Of a stretch of DNA of 20,537 nucleotides, positions 13,731 through 20,537 are shown in pieces. Each line of letters starts with the position of its first letter. Position 1 is the first letter of the stretch. Origin of the DNA: JBLHKW01 sp047618565 (GTDB taxonomy: Bacteria; Planctomycetota; UBA1135; GCA-002686595); contig JBLHKW010000097.1 in NCBI GenBank assembly GCA_047618565.1, forward strand, positions 1 to 20,537. Direction: 5' to 3'. The notes below the pieces were generated by a model. The model made no database searches. It was not told the DNA's origin and saw only the letters and a program-made list of their open reading frames with translations. The translations under genes were made by a program, and so were the position numbers.

Positions 13731-15556
13731 GCTTCGATTGTGCGGGCTTCGAGGCCGAGTACGGCGCTCAGGTCATGGCCGTCAAGCCATGCGTCCAGGG
13801 TGGTCGGGCTCAGCTCCGCGAAGTGCGGTACCTCGTACAGATGCTGCACGTGGCCAGCCAGGGTGGAGCGGTTCGATTCGTGCGCCGGCCCGACGAGAAA
13901 CAGCGCACGCGGGGTGAGGCCCCGTGATCGGAGTGCCTCGAGGGTGAGGAATGTGTGGTTGAGCGTGCCCAGGCCCGAGCGCGCGACGAGCACTATCGGC
14001 GGGCGACGGGACTCGAGCCAGTCCGCCTGCATGACCTCGTCGGTCCAGGGGACGAGCACGCCGCCAGCGAGTTCCACGATGGCCGGGCCGGGCAGCTCGC
14101 TGTACAGGCGCTCGATGAGCGCGGGATCGACGCGACCTCCCGCGGCGTGCGCCGCCTCGTGTGGCGACGCGGGCAGCGGAAACTCGAAGGCCGGCTGTTC
14201 GAACTCGACGTTGATGTCCGCGCAGAGTCGTGCGACTTCGCGGGTGTCGGAGTCATCGCCCGTTTGCACAGGTTTCCAGTAGCGCGCGCGAACGCGGCGC
14301 GCGAGTGCGCGCACGAGCAGGGCCGAGACGACGGTCTTGCCGACGTCCGTGTCCGTTCCCGTGACCACGATGGGGTCCTGGATGGGAGCCTCGATCCGGT
14401 TCGCGCGCGCGCGCCGGCTGTTCGTCATGTCGAGGGGCTCGGAGCCCGAGAGGACGTCGACGAGGCGTGCGACCTGGACCTCGTCGTTCGTGGCGTGGCA
14501 TACGAGTCGAAGGCGTGACGTGCCTGCGGGAACGGTCGGTGGACGTACGGCGCGCACATCGAGCTGGGCCTCCTGCGCGGACCGGGCCAGATTCAGAGCT
14601 GCTTCACTGGGGCCCACCACGAAGGGCAGAATGGCGGATTCAGGCTCGGGCAGGCCCAGTCCGTTCGCCAGGCTGAGGGTGAGCGCTCGCAGCTGCTCGC
14701 GTTCTCGGTCCGCGCCCGCTACCAGCTCGATGGAGCACGCGACCGCCCCGGATACGGCCGGGGAGACGGCCGTCGTGAAGACGAAGGTGCGCGCATGGTT
14801 GAGGAGGTGCTCGATGATCGTTCGACTGCCGAGTACCAGGCCTCCGCTGGCGCCGAGTGCCTTGCCGCCGGTGATCATGCGCGCGGCGACGCGGCTCTCC
14901 GTGGGCGACAGATCGGCCTGGGCGCAGGCGCCGCGCCCGGCCGGCCCGATCACGCCGATCGAGTGTGCTTCGTCCACGATCAGCCAGGCGTCATGCCTGC
15001 GGCAGAGCTCGTCCATGGCGGCGAGTGGTGCGCGGTCGCCGTCCATGCCGAAGACGCCCTCGGTCAGCACGAACCGGCGGCGCGCGCTCGACGAGCCCTG
15101 GAGCAGGGTCTCGAGGTGTTCGAGATCGTTGTGCTCGAAGACCTGTACCCGCGCGCGCGAGAGGCGCGCCGCGTCGATCAGTGAAGCGTGGTTGAGCGCG
15201 TCGCTCAGGAGTACGTCTTGCCGCGTGGCAAGCGAGGTGATCAGGCCGAGGTTGGCCTGGTAGCCGGTGGGGAAGAGCAATCCCGCCTCGCTGCCGAGCC
15301 ACTCGGCGGCGCGTTGCTCGGCTACCGCATCCAGGGCGCAGCCTCCCCCGAGCAAGCGCGCGGCGCGGCCACCGGCACCGTGGATCTCCAGGGCGGCGCG
15401 TGCAGCGCCGACGATCCCCGGGTGGTCGGCGAAGCCGAGGTAGTCGTTCGAGACGAAATCCGCGTCGGCAGTCCGGGCGCGCAGCTGGCGCCGAAGCCCC
15501 GATGACTCCCAGGCAGCCATCTCGTTGGCCAGAGCGAGGTCCAGAGTGGAGTTCAC
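13727..15556 (-). CDS. bioF-bioD: BioF-BioD fusion: KAPA synthase and dethiobiotin synthetase in one chain
   Basis: A 609-residue bifunctional protein. Residues 1 to about 375 are 8-amino-7-oxononanoate synthase (alpha-oxoamine synthase fold): FVSNDYLGF, GAGGRAARLLGGG, FPTGYQAN, VDEAHSIG with Asp195, and PLP Lys232 in MITGGKALGASGG. A 15-20-residue basic linker follows. Residues from about 391 to 609 are dethiobiotin synthetase: P-loop GTDTDVGKT (400-408), YWKPVQTG, and IVELAGGVLVPW. With BioA it covers pimeloyl thioester to dethiobiotin. The frame contains an in-frame TTG at 15565, but GTG 15556 is preferred because a TAGAAT box lies 8 nt before it. The hybrid order, first then third enzyme, could let BioA act between the two domains. 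I do not know this fusion as common. Confidence 0.92.
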   Translation of the reverse strand: MNSTLDLALANEMAAWESSGLRRQLRARTADADFVSNDYLGFADHPGIVGAARAALEIHGAGGRAARLLGGGCALDAVAEQRAAEWLGSEAGLLFPTGYQANLGLITSLATRQDVLLSDALNHASLIDAARLSRARVQVFEHNDLEHLETLLQGSSSARRRFVLTEGVFGMDGDRAPLAAMDELCRRHDAWLIVDEAHSIGVIGPAGRGACAQADLSPTESRVAARMITGGKALGASGGLVLGSRTIIEHLLNHARTFVFTTAVSPAVSGAVACSIELVAGADREREQLRALTLSLANGLGLPEPESAILPFVVGPSEAALNLARSAQEAQLDVRAVRPPTVPAGTSRLRLVCHATNDEVQVARLVDVLSGSEPLDMTNSRRARANRIEAPIQDPIVVTGTDTDVGKTVVSALLVRALARRVRARYWKPVQTGDDSDTREVARLCADINVEFEQPAFEFPLPASPHEAAHAAGGRVDPALIERLYSELPGPAIVELAGGVLVPWTDEVMQADWLESRRPPIVLVARSGLGTLNHTFLTLEALRSRGLTPRALFLVGPAHESNRSTLAGHVQHLYEVPHFAELSPTTLDAWLDGHDLSAVLGLEARTIEA

Positions 15557-15564
15557 GGCGCGCA

Positions 15565-15570
15565 ATTCTA
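15565..15570 (-). promoter_or_regulatory. TAGAAT -10 element for bioF-bioD (leaderless type)
   Basis: On the minus strand TAGAAT is followed by 8 nt and then GTG (15556). There is no Shine-Dalgarno sequence. A 17-bp palindrome lies immediately upstream at 15573-15589. Confidence 0.4.
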
Positions 15571-15572
15571 CG

Positions 15573-15589
15573 GGATTCGAGACGAATCC
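15573..15589. promoter_or_regulatory. Palindrome upstream of bioF-bioD, candidate operator
   Basis: GGATTCG-AGA-CGAATCC is a perfect 7-bp inverted repeat with a 3-nt centre, directly upstream of the -10 box. It does not match the BirA (TTGTAAACC) or BioR-type operators, so a regulator cannot be named. Confidence 0.3.
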
Positions 15590-15735
15590 GACCCCATCAG
15601 GAACGCGCCTCCGGACAGGGTGGTCCAGGGGGCGGTCGACCCGGCGCTGAGGGTCCCGGACACGGGACTTGATTCCCCATCAGGGGTTGCGGACGCTGCC
15701 GCTTCGTACACGTCGCCGCCGCAGGGGAGTGCAAC

Positions 15736-17385
15736 ATGAACTGGACGCGCATCATGATGAGGGAATGGTTCGGTGGATCGGGGCTCGTCTGGTGGATCGC
15801 CGGACTGGCGGTGGTGGGTGGCACGAGCGCCTGCGGCGGGTCTGGTGGATCGGGGATGGGCAGCACGCCGGCCGGTTCGACGGACCTGCGGGTCGTGGGT
15901 AGCACGCCGGCCAGCGCGGCCTCGGACGTCGATCCGGCCATCCAGGTCAGCGTGCAGTTCGACAGGCTGATCGATGCCTCCACAGTGACGTCGACGACCT
16001 TCTCGGTCTGGACGACGGTCGCTCTGGCGGGAGGACTCCAGGTCGCGGGCGACAGCGTCCTCTTCACCCCGGACAACCCACTGGACCTCTTCGCCACGCA
16101 CTCGGTGCGCCTCACGGAGGGGATCCGGTCGACCGCCGGAGACAGGCTTCCGGCGGCGAGCAAGATCCTGTTCCGGACGCGCGATGGCAACTGGGCTGCG
16201 CCCGTGAGCCTGCCGACCAATGCCACGATGACAGGGCTGGCCAGCGCGGCCGACGGTTCGACGGTCGCGCTGCGTTTCCGCAGCGCCACGCCCTGGTCCG
16301 ACCTGATCGTGACGCACATATCACCGGGCGCAACCTGGGCGCCGGAAGCCACTCTCTTCGGCGATGGTTCGGCCGCGTTCGCTCGTATCGCCCTCGATCC
16401 GACCGGCTGGGGCGTCGCCGTCGCGCGGCGTTCGGCCGGCGGCAATTCCTTCGCCACCTCGACCCGTGAGCGCTCGAGCGATGGACAATGGTCCGCCGCG
16501 ATCGATGCGGCTCCGCTCGACAGTGGATTCGGCGAACCGCAGCTCGCGATTCTGGAGAACGGTCGCGCCGTGCTCGCGTGGCGCCGTAACGCGTCGAGTG
16601 AGGTCTGCGTCACCGTGCTCGCTGCGGGTGGTATCTGGGCACCGGTCCTGCGCTTGAGCGGCGATGGCGTGGACGCGGACTCACCTGTGCTGGCGACCGA
16701 CGGGCTTGGGTCTGCACTCGTCGTCTGGCGCGAGGATGCTCAGCGCCTGCATGCGGCTCGCTACTCCGTCGCGTCAGGATGGAGCGTCGCCCAGTTGGTC
16801 CACACCGAGTTCGTCTGTTGCGTCTCCGCGCCCGGGGCAACGCTCGTGTCGGGCGGACGCGGACTGGTGGCCTTCGAGGCGAGCGGGACGGTATTCGCCG
16901 CTTCCTATCAACCGACAACCGGCGTCTGGGGCGCTGCGGAAACTGTCAGCGGCATCGGCTGCGCGGGCACACTCGCACGCATCGGCGTGGAATCGAATGA
17001 GCAGGGGCGCTCGGTCGTTACCTGGCATTGCGACCGCACCGTCTGGGCTGCGACAGCCGAACCGGGTGCGGCCTGGAGTGCGCCGTTGATGCTGGGAGAG
17101 ACGGGAGCGACCGCCGATTCGGTCACCAGCATCGATCGCAACGGCAATGCCACGGTCATGTGGAGCCACGAACCTACCCCCGGCGCGCCGAGGCACATCG
17201 TCTATCGCCGGCGGACGCCGAATCAGGCGTGGGGGCCGCAGATTCTCATCTCGAGTCCGACCAGGTGTGCCGTGGCCCCGCGCATCGCGCCACTCCCCAG
17301 CGGCGGCATGCGCGCTGTCTGGACCTACACCATTAACTGTGACTTCAATCAGGGGCGCGGGTCCGAGGGCGCTCTGTTCGAGTAG
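15736..17385 (+). CDS. Exported protein with SbsA-type Ig domain and eight Trp repeats (probable beta-propeller)
   Basis: This 549-residue protein has a good ribosome site (AGGGGAG, 15724-15730). The N terminus (MNWTRIMMREWF, then a hydrophobic segment to TSACGG) is a signal or anchor sequence; Cys33 may be lipidated, although the lipobox is imperfect. A Gly/Ser-rich linker follows. Residues about 50-148 form a bacterial SbsA-type Ig-like domain (VVGSTPASAASDVDPAIQVSVQFDRLID, ending KILFRTRD). The rest holds eight units that begin with a W-[ASG]-x-P-like motif at Trp153, 201, 252, 301, 349, 398, 447 and 499, spaced 48-52 residues, each with a strand such as GSALVVWRE. This looks like a sialidase- or YncE-like beta-propeller. 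No catalytic residues can be assigned; probable surface binding protein. Confidence 0.65.
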   Translation: MNWTRIMMREWFGGSGLVWWIAGLAVVGGTSACGGSGGSGMGSTPAGSTDLRVVGSTPASAASDVDPAIQVSVQFDRLIDASTVTSTTFSVWTTVALAGGLQVAGDSVLFTPDNPLDLFATHSVRLTEGIRSTAGDRLPAASKILFRTRDGNWAAPVSLPTNATMTGLASAADGSTVALRFRSATPWSDLIVTHISPGATWAPEATLFGDGSAAFARIALDPTGWGVAVARRSAGGNSFATSTRERSSDGQWSAAIDAAPLDSGFGEPQLAILENGRAVLAWRRNASSEVCVTVLAAGGIWAPVLRLSGDGVDADSPVLATDGLGSALVVWREDAQRLHAARYSVASGWSVAQLVHTEFVCCVSAPGATLVSGGRGLVAFEASGTVFAASYQPTTGVWGAAETVSGIGCAGTLARIGVESNEQGRSVVTWHCDRTVWAATAEPGAAWSAPLMLGETGATADSVTSIDRNGNATVMWSHEPTPGAPRHIVYRRRTPNQAWGPQILISSPTRCAVAPRIAPLPSGGMRAVWTYTINCDFNQGRGSEGALFE

Positions 17386-17406
17386 GTCGGCCGCCTGGCG
17401 ATCTGG

Positions 17407-17805
17407 CTACTGGCCAGTGCCCTCGACCCGGTCGAGCATTTCCTCGGCGGACAGGTGCGCGAACTTCTCGATCGCAAAGACCTGCAGGGACTCCCTGGGG
17501 GGGATGAGCGACGCGGGTGCATCCCGTGTCAGCCTGGAGTAGATCTCGACGCCGTGCCCGGGCGCATTATCGAGCTCGATCAGCTCATGCAGGCCGGCGA
17601 GGACCCACTTCACCATCTCGCCATCATCGTTTGCGTAGGAGCTCTCGTTGGCTTGGCCGACCTCCATCGCGCAGGCGTACGCCGACTCGGCGTCGCTGGC
17701 CTGCAGGATACGGAACTGGAGATCGACGAGGGGGTCCTCACCGACCGCGCCGTCGATCTCGGAGGTCATCACCATGATCGCCGTATACCACTTGCTATCA
17801 GACAC
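17407..17805 (-). CDS. DUF4288 domain protein
   Basis: A 132-residue cytoplasmic protein starting at GTG with AAGGAG 5 nt upstream. It follows the DUF4288 pattern: KWYTAIMVMTSEIDG at the start, FRILQASDAESAYACAMEVGQANESSYANDDGEMVKWVLAGLHEL in the middle (31-75), and GVEIYSRLT (85-93). Function of the family is unknown; members are often near toxin-immunity or unrelated genes. It ends 22 bp from the convergent exported-protein gene and is divergent from the DNA glycosylase gene. Confidence 0.75.
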   Translation of the reverse strand: MSDSKWYTAIMVMTSEIDGAVGEDPLVDLQFRILQASDAESAYACAMEVGQANESSYANDDGEMVKWVLAGLHELIELDNAPGHGVEIYSRLTRDAPASLIPPRESLQVFAIEKFAHLSAEEMLDRVEGTGQ

Positions 17806-17911
17806 GCAGGCTCCTTGAGGCTCTCCAGCTTCAGTGGCCCGGGGACCACAGGATTGGGAACCCTTACGCTACTCGGGATCGCCCATATCGTAAATGCCGC
17901 ACCTGAAACGG

Positions 17912-17917
17912 TATGTT
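17912..17917 (+). promoter_or_regulatory. TATGTT -10-like element for the YcaQ-type gene (leaderless type)
   Basis: TATGTT lies 7 nt before ATG 17925, with no Shine-Dalgarno sequence. The ATG inside it (17913) is in frame and is the other candidate start. Confidence 0.35.
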
Positions 17918-17924
17918 CGGATCC

Positions 17925-19190
17925 ATGGCCCGACCCAAGTTGCCCGTGGTATCCCTTGAACAGGTGCTCCATCTGTGGTTTGCGCGTCAGGGGCTGAACC
18001 GGCCGCGTGGCAGCGTGCGCCTCGGTAAGCGCGAGTTCACGGCGTTGCTGGAGAGCACGGGTGGGCTGCAGCTCGACTCCGTAAATGTAGTCGACCGGGC
18101 GCACTGGCTCACCCTGTGGTCGCGCTTCGGGGCTTTCGACCGAAGGCGTGTGGAGCGCTGGGTGTACCGCGATCAAGCTGCCTTCGAGTACTGGGGGCAC
18201 GAGGCCTGCATCTTGCCTGCGGCGCACTTGCCCGAGGCGCTGCGGCGTATGAAGCGCATTCCGGAACTGTGGGCGGGCAAGGCCTGGTGGAAGCACTTCG
18301 AGACGTCCACGGCCTCGCGCCGGCGCGTGCTGCGTCGATTGCGAGCAGAGGGACCCTTGGAGAGCTCGGACTTCGAGCGCGGTGTGCACGAGCTGGAGGC
18401 CGACGGTGGTTGGGGTGCAGCCATGCCGAAGGAGGACAAGCGCACGCTGCAGTTCCTCTGGCACTCGGGTCGCATCGCCGTGGCGGCGCGACGGCACTTT
18501 CGGCGCGTTTACGACCTGTCGGAACGTATCTACCCGCAAGCGAATGCGGCGACCCGGCGCGCGGAAGAGGATGCCTGGTTGCTGCGCGGGTTGTCGGGCA
18601 ATGGCGTCGCGTGCGAAGCGCATCTCGTGAACTACCTGACCGCAGCGGGCCTCAAGGCGCCGACCCGGCGCAAGGTCATCGAGCGCAACCTGCGCGCGGG
18701 GCGTGTGCTGGAGGTTTGCGTGGAGGACTTGCCCGTGAGTCACGAGAAGCGGGCGGGGAAGGCCCCTGGTCAGACACGCTGGCTAGCATTGCCGGAGCAC
18801 CTCGAGCTACTGGACGGCCTCGCTTCTCCCAGGGGGACGACGCTCCTGTCACCCTTTGACTCGCTGCTGTGGCAGCGCGATCGGGCCGAACAGCTGCTCG
18901 CATTTCGCTACCGCGTGGAGATCTACGTGCCGGCGGCCAAGCGCAAGCACGGTTACTACGTGATGCCCGTGCTCCACGACGGACAGCTCGTGGGGCGCCT
19001 GGATCCGAAGTTCCATCGCGATCGAGGCGTTCTCGAGGTGCGCAAGCTGTCCATCGAGTCAGCTTTCAAGAAGCGTGCGGCCGGACGCGAGTTCGAGGCC
19101 TCGCTGAAGGACGCACTCGAGAACCTGGCAGAGTTCCTGGGAGCCGAGCAGGTCCAGGTGCCCGCTGCCTGGCGTCGTCGCTTGACGTGA
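17925..19190 (+). CDS. ycaQ: YcaQ-like winged-helix DNA glycosylase (AlkX/HTH_42 family)
   Basis: A 421-residue member of the HTH_42 family whose characterised members are the DNA glycosylases AlkZ and YcaQ (AlkX), which remove bulky or interstrand-crosslinked bases. The catalytic QxD signature typical of YcaQ is present as Gln49-Leu50-Asp51 in GGLQLDSVNVVDRAHWLTLWSRFGAFD; AlkZ has QxQ instead. Further family features are EYWGHEACILP (about 90-100), KEDKRTLQFLWHSGRIAVAARRHFRRVYDLSERIYP (in the tandem winged-helix region) and LLSPFDSLLWQRDRAEQLLAFRYRVEIYVPAAKRKHGYYVMPVL near the C terminus. Start 17925 rather than 17913 is chosen for its TANNNT spacing. The cell is thereby equipped to unhook DNA crosslinks; the exact lesion is inferred from the family. 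Confidence 0.88.
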   Translation: MARPKLPVVSLEQVLHLWFARQGLNRPRGSVRLGKREFTALLESTGGLQLDSVNVVDRAHWLTLWSRFGAFDRRRVERWVYRDQAAFEYWGHEACILPAAHLPEALRRMKRIPELWAGKAWWKHFETSTASRRRVLRRLRAEGPLESSDFERGVHELEADGGWGAAMPKEDKRTLQFLWHSGRIAVAARRHFRRVYDLSERIYPQANAATRRAEEDAWLLRGLSGNGVACEAHLVNYLTAAGLKAPTRRKVIERNLRAGRVLEVCVEDLPVSHEKRAGKAPGQTRWLALPEHLELLDGLASPRGTTLLSPFDSLLWQRDRAEQLLAFRYRVEIYVPAAKRKHGYYVMPVLHDGQLVGRLDPKFHRDRGVLEVRKLSIESAFKKRAAGREFEASLKDALENLAEFLGAEQVQVPAAWRRRLT

Positions 19191-19216
19191 CCGCCAGCAG
19201 GGAGAGCCGCCCTGAC

Positions 19217-20537
19217 TCAGTCGCTGTGCAAAGTGTGTTCGCGGTCCACGCCCAGGTCGGTGAACTCCTGGACCGCACCCGACGGCCAGCGCACGGACAG
19301 GCGCGCGATCGACGCAGCCTGGCCCAGGCCGAAATGGAGCACGTTCTCACTGGCGCTGGCGTAACTGCGGCAGGTCCACAGCTCACGCACCTGCGTCTGC
19401 CCACCTGCCTCGATCGTCACTCGCGCGCCCTGCCCGTCGCGTGGCTCACCTTCTCCACCGACGAGCCGCACCCGTAGCCAGTGGTTGTCGTTCGATGCAC
19501 GGTTCTCGAGCAGTAGCGCTCGATCGCCATTGGAACCCACCAGGATGTCCGGGTCACCATCGCCGTCGAAGTCGCCCAGTGCCGTGCCGCGCCCCACGAG
19601 CCGGCGCTCGAAGTAGCTGCCCGCCTCACCCGAAACGTCGTCGAACTGCCCGTCGCCCTGGTTCAGGAACAGCAGGTCGCTCTGGGCATGCTGTCGGTTG
19701 GAGATCACCTCGGCGATGTTGTCGATCACGTGCCCGTTGGCGATGAACAGGTCCAGGTCACGGTCGGCCTCCAGGTCGAAAAAGGTGGCTCCGAAGCCCG
19801 TGAGCATGACGCTGGCGCGCGCGAGCCCGTTGCTGCCCGTGACATCGCGCCACTCGACCCAGTTATCGGCCGAGTCGTTGCGATAGAAGGTGTTGGTCTC
19901 CCCGTCGAGATGGGTCATGAAGAGGTCGATGCGCCCATCGCCATCGGTGTCTCCAAAGTCGACGCCCATGCTCGCCTCCGACTCGCCGTTCAGGTTGTGC
20001 GAGCAGCCCGCGATGTCGCCGATCTCTTCGAAATGACCGGACCCGTCATTGAGGAAGAGGAAGTTGCGCGTCGAGTCGTTTGCGACATAGATGTCGGCGT
20101 CCCCATCGTCGTCGACATCGCTGAAGCCCAGGCCGAGGCCCTTGCCTGGACCGGGCTGCACACTGGCGATGCCGGATGACGCGGACGCATCGATGAATGT
20201 GCCGTCACCCTGGTTCTCATAGAGCACGTCCGGTGCGCCATCGAAGCGATCCGGATGGGGGTAGGCCGGAGCCTTTCCGCCCCGGCGCGGGAACAGACCG
20301 GCCTGCATCTCGCACGTGAACACGAGGTAGTTGACCAGGTACAGATCCAGGTCGCCGTCGCGGTCAAGGTCCGCGAAACCGGCGCTCACGCCCCAGGCTT
20401 CGTCCCCGATGCCCGCCGCGGCTGTGACGTCGCTGAAGGTCCCATCCCCGTTGTTGTGGTAGAGGACATTGGCTCCGAAATTGATCACGTAGAGGTCGGC
20501 GAACCCGTCTCCGTCGTAGTCGCCGACCGCGCAGCCC
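19217..20537 (-). CDS. CRTAC1-type protein, C-terminal part: FG-GAP repeats plus ASPIC/UnbV
   Basis: The frame is open to the window's end (about 440 residues visible), so the 5' part lies beyond 20537; the GTG at 20488 is an internal Val in a repeat (GDYDGDGFADLYVINFG), not the start. Six FG-GAP-type units are seen, including ADLDRDGDLDLYLV, SDVDDDGDADIYVA, GDTDGDGRIDLFMT and GDFDGDGDPDILVG. The unit FFDLEADRDLDLFIA is degenerate at its calcium loop. The C terminus is an ASPIC/UnbV domain (NHWLRVRLVGG, GARVTIEAGGQTQVRELW, VLHFGLG, LSVRWPSG). It is related to the lipoprotein at 7525-9228 but diverged, and no TPR gene is visible beside it. It should be extracytoplasmic; function is unknown. 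Confidence 0.85.
   Translation of the reverse strand, partial: GCAVGDYDGDGFADLYVINFGANVLYHNNGDGTFSDVTAAAGIGDEAWGVSAGFADLDRDGDLDLYLVNYLVFTCEMQAGLFPRRGGKAPAYPHPDRFDGAPDVLYENQGDGTFIDASASSGIASVQPGPGKGLGLGFSDVDDDGDADIYVANDSTRNFLFLNDGSGHFEEIGDIAGCSHNLNGESEASMGVDFGDTDGDGRIDLFMTHLDGETNTFYRNDSADNWVEWRDVTGSNGLARASVMLTGFGATFFDLEADRDLDLFIANGHVIDNIAEVISNRQHAQSDLLFLNQGDGQFDDVSGEAGSYFERRLVGRGTALGDFDGDGDPDILVGSNGDRALLLENRASNDNHWLRVRLVGGEGEPRDGQGARVTIEAGGQTQVRELWTCRSYASASENVLHFGLGQAASIARLSVRWPSGAVQEFTDLGVDREHTLHSD

Noticed and set aside
15573..15589. The palindrome as a BirA operator.
   Set aside because: It lacks the TTGTAAACC half-sites and the wide spacing of known BirA sites.
17769..18743. A 324-residue minus-strand frame opposite the YcaQ-like gene.
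   Set aside because: Antisense shadow; the plus-strand frame has the complete QxD and winged-helix features.
20486..20488. GTG 20488 as the start of the last CRTAC1 gene.
   Set aside because: The frame and FG-GAP repeat continue upstream to the window edge, so this is an internal Val.

Overview
The window is high-GC (roughly two thirds G+C) bacterial chromosomal DNA, densely coded. Lipoproteins, two FG-GAP/ASPIC-UnbV (CRTAC1-type) repeat proteins, a YfbK-type VWA protein and a TPR lipoprotein suggest a Planctomycetota-like or similar large-genome, high-GC Gram-negative lineage. This is inference, because the window holds no rRNA or taxonomic marker.

Layout. 1-834 is the 3' end of a VWA/DUF3520 (YfbK-like) gene, followed by a strong hairpin and a CtlX-type amidinotransferase gene (968-1936). 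On the minus strand, 1982-5186 holds two tandem paralogous secreted alpha/beta hydrolases separated by a hairpin-rich spacer. 5431-6117 (-) is a short, catalytic-domain-only tyrosine recombinase with an Arg at the usual His position of its HxxR motif. Its 457-bp upstream region is AT-richer than its surroundings and carries eight GTAC/GTAT octamers spaced about 21 bp (two helical turns). 6575-7135 (+) is an AhpD-like peroxidase-related gene with an in-frame UGA at the second Cys of its CxxC motif, followed by a convincing bacterial SECIS hairpin: a selenoprotein (CxxU). It overlaps a DUF423 membrane-protein gene by ATGA.

7525-10820 (-) is a TPR lipoprotein/CRTAC1 lipoprotein pair, also overlapping by ATGA. 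10864-11778 (-) is a fold-type IV PLP aminotransferase, divergent from a small lipoprotein (11872-12450, +) that looks like a DUF442/dual-specificity phosphatase with its catalytic Cys replaced. 12465-15556 (-) is a biotin operon: a BioF-BioD fusion followed by BioA, overlapping by ATGA. Together they cover the last three steps before biotin synthase, from pimeloyl thioester to dethiobiotin. 15736-17385 (+) is a predicted exported protein with an Ig-like domain and eight Trp-centred repeats of about 49 residues. 17407-17805 (-) is a DUF4288 protein, 17925-19190 (+) a YcaQ-like DNA glycosylase with the QxD motif, and 19217-20537 (-) the C-terminal part of a second CRTAC1/ASPIC protein that runs off the window.

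Four genes (ctlX, the selenoprotein, bioF-bioD, ycaQ) lack a visible Shine-Dalgarno sequence and instead have a TANNNT hexamer 7-8 nt before the start codon, as in leaderless transcripts. The strongest second-look items are the selenoprotein and the helically phased repeat array next to the minimal recombinase. I found no CRISPR array, tRNA, rRNA or insertion sequence ends.
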